A stretch of DNA of 64,000 nt from Cynocephalus volans. Taxonomy: Eukaryota; Chordata; Mammalia; Dermoptera; Cynocephalidae. Below, piece by piece: positions 56,239 to 64,000 of the stretch; within the stretch, counting starts at the first letter, position 1; every line of letters starts with the position of its first letter. Location of the stretch: the NCBI RefSeq assembly GCF_027409185.1, contig NC_084462.1, forward strand, positions 24,341,577 through 24,405,576, read 5' to 3'. A program made the position numbers and the translations under genes. The notes beneath the pieces are model-generated. The model was not told the DNA's origin and did no database searches. It was given only the letters and a program-made list of their open reading frames with translations.

Positions 56239-57719
56239 CTTTCGGTAGAGAAAGAGCAACCTGTCAGTGGTTTGTGTTTCTTCATCTTCCGAGAAGGAGA
56301 TTTGAATTTGTCAAACTGAATCCTCCTCTGCCTGGTGAGTCTCAGGCAGGCGTCCTGCCTGCCACATGCCCCCTCTGACCAAAGCCTGATGCCTGAGCCA
56401 CCAGCCCACACATCTGCACATATCATAGCATATTTAAAGCCATATGTCTGTGGGTTTTGCTAAATCCCACAGAGAATAAAGAGCGTCTCTGTCTCCTGGT
56501 CCTCATTAGCTTTTACCCTATGACCTGCACACACTCCTACTGCCACCAGAGGGGAGTCTAGGCTCAGCTCCACCCCCGAGTCCCTGGCTGTCCCCACTCC
56601 TGATAAGTCCTTCTCCCTCAAGACTCCAACACCTGGAGTAAATCCCCCTTCCTCTCCTATTTCCTCTTTCCCCACCCCTGTCTCCACCATCTCCACCCTA
56701 GACTTAGAAAAAGGATTTTCTTTACATATAGAAGAAGGAGCCCTTCCTCAGGGAGCAGACAACAAAATCGGACACACGGTGATCCCAGGGATTTGCACAA
56801 TAGCGGAAAGGAGAGAGATGCAAGAGAAGACGGATAAGCCCTGAAGGGAAAAGCCGCATAAATGCACAGGTAAAAGGGAAAGGTGGGAAATGAGTGAGCG
56901 AGCCCCCAACCAAAATCCAAGTCTCAGGAAAGCACAAGCCAAAGTTGGCTTGCCGCATGAGAAACATATCCATATGGGTATGGGTACATCAGCCCATCAG
57001 GGTCTCCCTGTATGGGACTTTCTCTGACTGCACCTTAATGTCAAGGATCTTGACCCCGTGTTCAACCTTTCCTCATAGCACAGATATCAGGTAACATATA
57101 TGCAGTCCTGGCCATCTGATACTCCCACCAGGGCCAGGGCAAAGAGAGTGCCCAGGTGGCTCTCTCTATATGTATCTCCTGGATGAAATCAACATAAGCA
57201 GGAAGAAAGACTTGGTCGGCACAGCAGGAAGGGCGACCTTCACCCTGGCCGCTTGACCTGTCCCAGAGGCACTAAATTAAGTTCCTGGAGGTCTTAATTA
57301 TCTTCTCTGTTTCATCTCCTATGAGTTGTTGGCAGAGTTTGTGAGCAAGATATTTTAGGGATGTGTAAATTTCCCTCTACTTTGAAATCAATAAAAAATG
57401 CATCCATTCAATCTCTCCCTCAATAAAGAATGAGCACTTTATTATAGGTGCTGGTGTTAAAATGATAAAGGACAGCACCTGCACCTTAGTTAATCCAAGT
57501 CACCGAGAACTGTAATAAGTGCTGGGGTACGTAAGGGGCCCCTGCCCATACTGGGACGGGGGAGCCGGCAGCAGGGGAAAAGATATGAGATGCTTGAGCT
57601 GAGTCGTGAAGGAAAAGTGCAGGTGAGAAAGGCGGAGCAATTATGAAAGAGAGAGCAGAATGTACGAAGATGGAAAGGAGAGGGGGCATGTCATTCATTC
57701 CAATACAACTCTTAGGAGA
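56239..57719. other. Copy B first intron, mostly unassigned
   Basis: 57420-57690 has the look of an old repeat ('aataagtgctggggtacgtaag'). Minus frames here are pyrimidine-tract shadows. Confidence 0.35.
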
Positions 57720-58860
57720 AAATAAGGCAAACTCTTCACAACCTTGGATTTGGCACTGACTTCTTGGATATGACACCAAAGGCACAGGAAACAAAATAAA
57801 AAATAGACAAATTGAACTTCATGAAAAATTTTAAAGTTTGGGTATCAAGAGAGGCTATTAACAGAGTAAAAAGGCAACCCATAGAATGGGAGATAGTGTT
57901 TGTAAATAATTTCTCTGATAAGGGATTGAGATCCAGAATATATAGAGAACTCCTGAAACTCAACAAGAAAAAAATGAACAACTGGATTCAAAAATAGGCA
58001 AAGGACTTGAATACACTTCAAGGAAGATACAGAACTGGCCAGTAAGCATACAAAAAGATACTAAACATCACTAACCATTAGAGAAACACAAATCAAAATT
58101 GCAAGAAATACCACATCACCATCAGAAAATAGCAAGTGTTGCTGAGGATGTGAAGAAATTGGAACACATGTGCACTGTTGGTGAGAATGTAGAATGGCAC
58201 AGCAGCTGTGAAAAACTAGGGTGGTTCCTCAAAATATTAAAAGTAGAACTACTATATGATAGAGTAATTCTATTTCTGGGTATATACCCCTCAAAATTGA
58301 AAACAGCATCTCAACGAGATATTTACACACCTGTGTTCATAGCAGCATTAGTCACAATAGCTAAAACATGGAAGCAACCCAAGTGGCCATTGATGGATGA
58401 ATGGACAACCAAAATGTGGTATATACATATGATAGAATATTATTTAGCCTTAAAAAGGAAGGCAGTTCTGGCATATTCTACAACATGGACGAACCTTGAC
58501 GACACTATGCTAAGTGAAATAAACCAGACACAAAAGGACAAATATTGTATGATTCCACTTACAGAGGCAGTTATAGTAGTCAAAATCATAAGAGACAGAA
58601 AGTAGAAAGGTGGTTGCCAGAGGCTGAGCGGTGAAGGGAATGAAGAGTTACTTAGCAACTAAAGAGTCTCAGTTGTACACGATGAAAAGAGCTATGGGGG
58701 TGGATGGGGGTGATGGCTGCACATTATGGATGTACTTAATGTCACTGAGCTGTACACTTAAAAATGGTTAAGATGGCAAATTTTATGTTATATGTATTTT
58801 ACCACAATTTAAAAATATATATAAAATATAAGAAATAAAGAAATAAAAGATTCTCATTTA
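57720..58860 (+). mobile_element. Old L1 3' end
   Basis: Starts in late ORF2 ('ttggcactgacttcttggatatgacacc'), includes the 168-codon frame 58099-58605 (C-terminal ORF2 text in A-rich DNA), and ends around 'gttatatgtattttaccac'. Confidence 0.75.
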
Positions 58861-59519
58861 CACCAGAACTAGTCACAGGAACCATAACTCATCCCAGGTT
58901 AGACACTGAAACTTTTGACTTAACATCCAAATAAGATGCTGTGGAGGCAACTCAATTTGAAGCCCATTGTTATCTGGTTTAGCACAAGTGATTTGTCCTT
59001 TGTAAATACACAGGTTTATGTCTTTGAGTTATCTTTTGCTTTGTTTCTTTATTCATTCCTGGTAAAACTCCTTTTTGAAGTACTACAACTTTCTTTCTCA
59101 GCAGAACCAAGGGGAAAAGGAAACGTCTACATGTGCAGCAAGGTAGAGAGGAGGAAAGGGGTGTCCCTGGAGACAAGGTATGGAGGTTACAGTGCCTCTC
59201 TCAGTTATGAGAAGTGGAAAGGAGCCAGCTGAGCTGAAGCAGAAATGTAACAACTTGGAGAAAGAGAAGGCTTGGAAAGCATAGATTTCTATCTTCTCCT
59301 CAAACTGTTTTGGACACCCTTAAAGCCACCCCTACTTGTTACAATTTGCTCGCTCTCTTTCTATGAACTTGTCCCACCACGACACTTCTGCTCCTGGATT
59401 AGAAGCTGGAAAATAGAGTGAGGAAATGGAGGTTTTTTCTCAGCCTCCTTCTCCCAGATGCAGGTAACTGGTTCAAGCTCTATGGGAGGATCGAGATGAG
59501 TGGAAAGAGGAATACTCAC
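58861..59519. other. Copy B first intron, unassigned
   Basis: No repeat recognised. Confidence 0.35.
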
Positions 59520-59634
59520 CCAAACTGCAATGACCAACCCTAGAACCACAATCTTGTGCCACGTGAACGGGGTGATGAAGAGTTTTGTGGACGCCTGGGC
59601 TTGTGTATTAGACATCTGGCACGTGACTGAGATC
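59520..59634 (-). CDS. NXPE start exon (cytoplasmic tail and membrane anchor)
   Basis: Acceptor CTCTACCCAG ends at 59635; 19 bp of leader precede ATG at 59613-59615. It encodes 32 codons: a short polar N-terminus (MSNTQAQASTKLF) and a hydrophobic stretch (IVVLGLVIAVW). This is the signal-anchor arrangement of the family. It ends in phase 0 at GTGAGT (59514-59519). The exon is intact although the rest of copy B is not. It is the only start exon I can find for either copy, and its phase matches copy A exon 2. The acceptor shows that a further upstream leader exon must exist. Confidence 0.7.
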
Positions 59635-60313
59635 CTGGGTAGAGAGTTTCAAAAATCCAAGAATTAATAAGGAACTATCAACATAGAATTTGTATATTGA
59701 TAATGACAGTCTCTGAAATTTCCAGATTCATGATTAAATAATTAAAAGCTATACTCAGCAATGTGACCCATGCTCTCACCAAAGAACATCCAGCTCGTGA
59801 GCCAACCACTCACAGGCTCTAATGATTGATCCTGCAGATTTCTAAGCCCCTAAAGACTTCTGTCTTGACGTCTAGCCTTTGACATCATCAGCCTTTCCAA
59901 AAGAGGTAGGTTCCCTTTCAACAGGACATGGAGTTTGGCCAAAGACATTAGTTGCTTGGCACTTTTGTCTTCCTCCCGACTCCAAGGAGCAAGAGCTTTA
60001 ACAAGTGAAGAGAAAGGGAGAAAAACCACCAAGTCCTCCAGAATACTAGGTTCTCCTCCCAGATCTATTCCCAAGGACTGTGAGTCTCAGGAAAAACCAC
60101 TTGCAACAACTCCATGCAACAACTTGCTTCAGCTTCGACATCTCTCCCTTTACACGCTCTTCCATGCTCTCCTCTTCTGCCCTTCTAGGTTCTCCTGTTC
60201 TCTTCCAACCTTTACATTTGTGTGAGCCATCATATCATTTTCCCCAAGACGAGCAACGGGACCTTACTTTCTAACTTGTTGCTTCTTTGTGAGTTAATAT
60301 TCATTGAACATGC
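59635..60313. other. Unassigned sequence upstream of the NXPE start exon
   Basis: Any 5' leader exon and promoter of the NXPE unit should lie here or beyond, but I could not identify them. Confidence 0.35.
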
Positions 60314-60372
60314 TTTGTTGTTGTTGTTATTGCTGTTGTGTTGCTGGCTGGTTCAGGGATCAAACCCCAGAC
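60314..60372 (-). mobile_element. SINE fragment with (GTT)n
   Basis: 'gctggctggttcagggatcaaaccccag' is the 3' part of the tRNA-Ile SINE on the minus strand, with a GTT-rich tail. Confidence 0.5.
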
Positions 60373-60949
60373 ATGGTTCCTATTTATGGTTCAATGTGAA
60401 TATGCAAGGGGAGTGTTAGAAAGGTAACAATCTAGTGGAGTGGAGTTAGATTACTCCCTCACCTGTGGATGCCACCGCAGAATGTCCCACAGGTGGATGA
60501 ACACCTAGGCCTCAAAGGACTCCATCAGTCATTGGAAGCCAAAGGTGTGTCAATTGTCTCTGATTTGAAAATCAATTATGAAGGAGGTGTTCCCAGAAGA
60601 AAAACTCAAAATAAATGGAGGAAAAGGTCTCTCGAAAGTTTGGACTAGAAAAACACTTTTTTACAGGGAGAGGGTAAACCAGCACCCAGGTGCCAGAGAA
60701 ATAAAACCATGACCATCGTAAGGATTCTAGAAGCAGAATGTGACTGTTGATCAGAGGATGGGATGTAGTTATCCTGGAAGGCAGATCTGGGCTCAGAGAA
60801 GCTCTTCACTGCCTTTACCAGAATTCTGGTATCAAAGAGCTTAATCTTTAGGAGCCTTTGTGTTTGATCTAGTTCTGGAATCTGTTTATTTTTTTCCACA
60901 ATAAGCAATCTCCAACACTGGGATCAGAACTACCGGGATCAAACTACAT
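60373..60949. other. Unassigned sequence
   Basis: No gene or named repeat seen. Confidence 0.35.
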
Positions 60950-61640
60950 TTAGAATAAACAGGAAATGAATGCAAAAAAAGTAGAAGGAACAAAATAATA
61001 TAGATAAGAGCAAAAATAATGGAATAGAAAACAAACACACAATAGAGAGAAATGAGTAGGATAATTTGGTGTTTTGCAAAGACTAATAAAACTATAAACA
61101 TCAGGTGAGATTAATGAAGGATAACCAATGGCAAGTATGAAAAAGGGTACATGTGACATATCTTACAGATACTAAGACATAGTAAGAGAATATTATAAAT
61201 AACTTTATGCCAATTAATTTGAAAATTTAGATAAAATGGACAAATTTCTGGAAGAAGCCTTCCCAAAATGAACACAAGAAAGAAAAAATCTAAAATGTTC
61301 TATGTCTATTAAATAAATTGAATCTGTAATTTAAAAATTTCTACCAATGAAAACACTGGACACAGATTGTTTACCATGTAACTATTCCAAACATTTTATG
61401 GAAACTTTATACAGAGTACTAAAATTCTGCCACAGAATAGAAAACAAGGAACTACTCCCAACTAATTTGAAATCTTCATGACCTTAATTCCAAAACGAAA
61501 GCAGGACATCACAAGAAAGGAAAATTATAGGTCAACTTCTCTCATACACACAGTTGCAAACTGACTAAACAAATTAGTGACTAACTTTGAGTGAAAGAAA
61601 CCAGATATTTTAAAAGTACCTGGTCTAAAGTATTAAAAGT
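60950..61640 (+). mobile_element. Old L1 ORF2 fragment
   Basis: 'gacaaatttctggaagaagccttcc' and 'caaaacgaaagcaggacatcac' are L1 ORF2 text around the start of the RT domain. Frames are closed. Confidence 0.6.
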
Positions 61641-62690
61641 CCAGGACAGGAGACTTACAGTGCTGGGAAGTTGTCACTCTCATCCTCACAACAAGAAAAA
61701 AGCTGGACAGACTGAAAATCCACAATTTTCATAGATCCATTAGATAATTGAATTTTAGAGTTATCAGATAAAGAATTTAAAATAACTGTAATTAATATAC
61801 TAAGGGCTACAATGGAAAAAAATGGACAACATTTAAGAACAGATGGGTGATCTAAACATAGAGATGGAAACTCTAAGAAAGAGTCAAAAGGGAGTGTTAG
61901 ATGTCAAAAACTCTGTAATGGAAATGAAGGCTGCATCTGATGGATTCATGATTAGACTGGACACTGCTGAGAAAACAATCCGTGAGTCTGAAGAAATGTT
62001 AATAGAAACTCCCCAGATGAAAATGCAAAGAGAAAAAACAGTAAGTAAAAAAGGAACAGAACATCTAAGAACTGTATGACAGTTATAAAAGATGTAACAT
62101 ACATGTAATTAGAATACCAGAAAGAGAAGAACAAGAGAAAGGAGAAGAAATATTTGATGTAATAATGGCTGAGCATTTCCCAAAACTAATGACATGCATC
62201 AAACTACAGATCCAGAAAGCTCAGAGAACATTAAACCAGATGAATGCCAAAAAACCAATCTACAACTAGGTATATTATATTCATATTTTAGAAAGTCAAC
62301 GACAAATAGAAAATCTTAAAAGCTAGAGAAAGCAAACACTATAGAAGAACAAGAGTCAGGATTACACCATCTTCTCTTCAGAAACCATTGCAAGTAAGAA
62401 GAGAGTGCAATGAGATATTTGAAGTAATAAAATAAAATCCCACCCACCCAGAATTCGATATTCAGCAAAATTACACTTCAAAAGTGAAGGAGAAATAGAC
62501 TTTCTCAGACAAAAAAAAAAAAAAAAACTCAGGCAAACTGGGGCCACAAAACTTGTGTTGCTGGGAATATTGAAAGAACTTCTTCAGAGAAAAGAAAAAT
62601 GACATCAATCAGAAACCCTAAGTTCTATATAAAGAAATGAACAGCATTAGAGAAGAAATAAATGAAGGTAAAATCAAATCTTTTATTTTC
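61641..62690 (+). mobile_element. L1/HAL1 ORF1-type fragment
   Basis: The frame 61843-62079 encodes a coiled-coil-like MGDLNIEMETLRKSQKG... stretch, followed by text like 'gaataccagaaagagaagaacaagag', typical of old ORF1. The order ORF2 (before) then ORF1 indicates two separate insertions. Confidence 0.55.
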
Positions 62691-64000
62691 TGACTTTTAA
62701 TTGATATAATTGGTAACTGTTCAAAATAAAACAGCAAAAAATGTATTGGATAATTATAGCTTGTGGATAAGTAAAATGAATGACAGCAATGTTATAAGGG
62801 ATGAGAGGGAGGAATTGGGTATACTCTGCTATAAGCTAACTGTGATACTCCAGAAAGTGGAATTAGATTAGTTGTAAATGTATATTGCAAAGTCCAGGGA
62901 AACTGCTAAAATTTTTTAAAAGAAGCATAAATAATAAGCAAGAGATAGGAGAAAATGTAAATATATAAAATATTCAATTAGAACAAGAAGGCAGAAAATG
63001 GGGAAGATAAAGAAAAGAAGAAAAGAATAAATGCAATGAATAGAAAACAGTTACAAGCATAGTAGATATTAATAATTCTATCCATAATCACTTTAAATGT
63101 GAATGGTCTAAATACATCAATTAAAAGACAGAGATTGAAAAATAGGATTGAACTATGTGTTTTCTACAAGAAATTCCGGTTAAATATTTAGACACAGATA
63201 GATTAAAAGTACAGGATGAAGTAAGATAGACCATGTTAAGTTAATATCCATCCTTCTTGAATAATTCAAAAAAATAGAAGGGAGCACTTCTTAATTCATT
63301 CTATGAGGTCAGCATGACCCCAATACTGAAACTAGATAATGACATTACACAAAAAGAGAATATTACAGACCAATATTTCTTATATTGATGCAAAAATCCT
63401 CAATGACATACTAGCACACCAAATCCAATAGCATATGAGTAGGATTATATACCACAACAGAGAGAGATTTATCCCAAGAATGCAAGGGTGATTTAACAAG
63501 AAGATCAATCAATATAACACACTACATTAATAGAACAAAGGAAGAAAACCATATAATCATCTCAATTTATACAGAAAAAGCATCTGACAAAATCCAACAC
63601 CCTTTCATGATTAAACACACACAATCAACTTGATAAGGAACATCTATAAGATACCTATAGCTGACATCATACTGAACCGTGAATATCTAGATTCTTCCCC
63701 CTAAGACCAAGAATAAGGCAAGATGTCCTCTCTCACCTCTCCTACTCAGTCTTCAACTGAATGTCCTGGCCAAGGCAAGAAGATAAGAAAAGGAATTTAA
63801 AGATATAAAGACTGAGAAGAAACGAATGAAACTGTTATTGTTGACAGATGACATAATTATCTATAAAGAAAATCCCAAGAATCAGAAAACAAAAAATAAA
63901 CACTTCCTGGACCTAATTAGCAAGTACAGCAAGTTTGCAGGACATAAGATTAATACACGAAAATAAATTGCTTTCCTATATACCAGTAATGGATCATTGG
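62691..64000 (+). mobile_element. Old L1 ORF2, with internal loss, running off the window
   Basis: Endonuclease start ('actttaaatgtgaatggtctaaat', 63095), then a jump near 63245 to RT text ('tctatgaggtcagcatgacccc', 'cgacaaaatccaacaccc' type, 'ttgacagatgacataattatc' near 63840). No long frames. Confidence 0.65.

Larger units (their letters stand above)
47761..59634 (-). pseudogene. NXPE-family copy B, a broken tandem duplicate of copy A
   Basis: All five exons are recognisable in the right order: 59520-59634, 55025-56238 (split by an LTR), 50128-50201, 49855-50035, 47761-48293. Disabling changes seen: a one-base loss giving TAG at 56107-56109; an LTR at 55568-56052; TAG at 55306-55308 where copy A has Glu; a GC instead of GT donor at 50126-50127; a net 32-bp loss in the esterase exon, causing a shift; GDS replaced by GGS; and two adjacent TGA codons at 48046-48051. 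The last exon differs from copy A at about 40 of 533 sites with no length change. The duplication is therefore not very recent, and decay of copy B followed it. Confidence 0.88.

Noticed and set aside
58099-58605. 168-codon frame as a possible gene
   Set aside because: It is L1 ORF2 C-terminal text in a 3' end fragment.

Overview
The window looks like nuclear DNA of a placental mammal. It is repeat-rich and gene-poor, with L2, MIR, MER5-like and L1 relics and short coding exons bounded by GT-AG splice sites. The short SINEs (4.39, 9.3, 38.8, 39.07, 40.9, 49.4, 51.6 kb) have the body of a tRNA-Ile gene, as single or head-to-tail double units. As far as I know that type is the CYN family of colugos (Dermoptera). 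I saw no Alu, B1/B2, carnivore or ruminant SINE. A colugo is therefore my best guess, resting only on SINE type.

The only cellular coding material is on the minus strand: two tandem genes of the NXPE family (neurexophilin-like plus PC-esterase domain, usually about 550 residues). Copy A (42.3 to 13.8 kb) has four exons (41563-42317, 34675-34754, 32751-32963, 13830-14362). They are open, join in phase through canonical sites, and keep the esterase GDS motif and a downstream Asp/His pair. Copy B (59.6 to 47.8 kb) has the same exons plus a start exon encoding a membrane anchor (59520-59634). It is a pseudogene: an LTR splits its main exon, and there is a nonsense codon, a frameshift with a stop, a 32-base net loss in the esterase exon, GDS changed to GGS, a GC splice donor and two adjacent TGA codons in the last exon. 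I found no start exon for copy A. The 59.5-kb exon is the only one in the window and is in the right phase to join copy A exon 2.

The rest is mobile DNA. From 7.9 to 12.2 kb lies a class III (ERV-L-like) provirus with two LTRs, a serine-tRNA-like primer site and decayed gag-protease-RT-RNase H remains. A SINE and a solo LTR sit inside it, and the provirus itself splits an older repeat. From 16.3 to 31.8 kb, inside copy A's last intron, L1 copies are stacked, including a nearly complete but dead L1 with a tandem-unit 5' UTR (18.7-23.4 kb). Further L1 3' ends, LTRs, MITE-like palindromes and L2/MIR fragments fill the other introns. A 573-bp L1-derived element at 51.0 kb joins 5' UTR, a scrap of ORF2 and 3' UTR between perfect 16-bp duplications.

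Most long open frames in the window are chance frames or remains of mobile elements. I saw no convincing rRNA gene, functional tRNA gene or CRISPR array.
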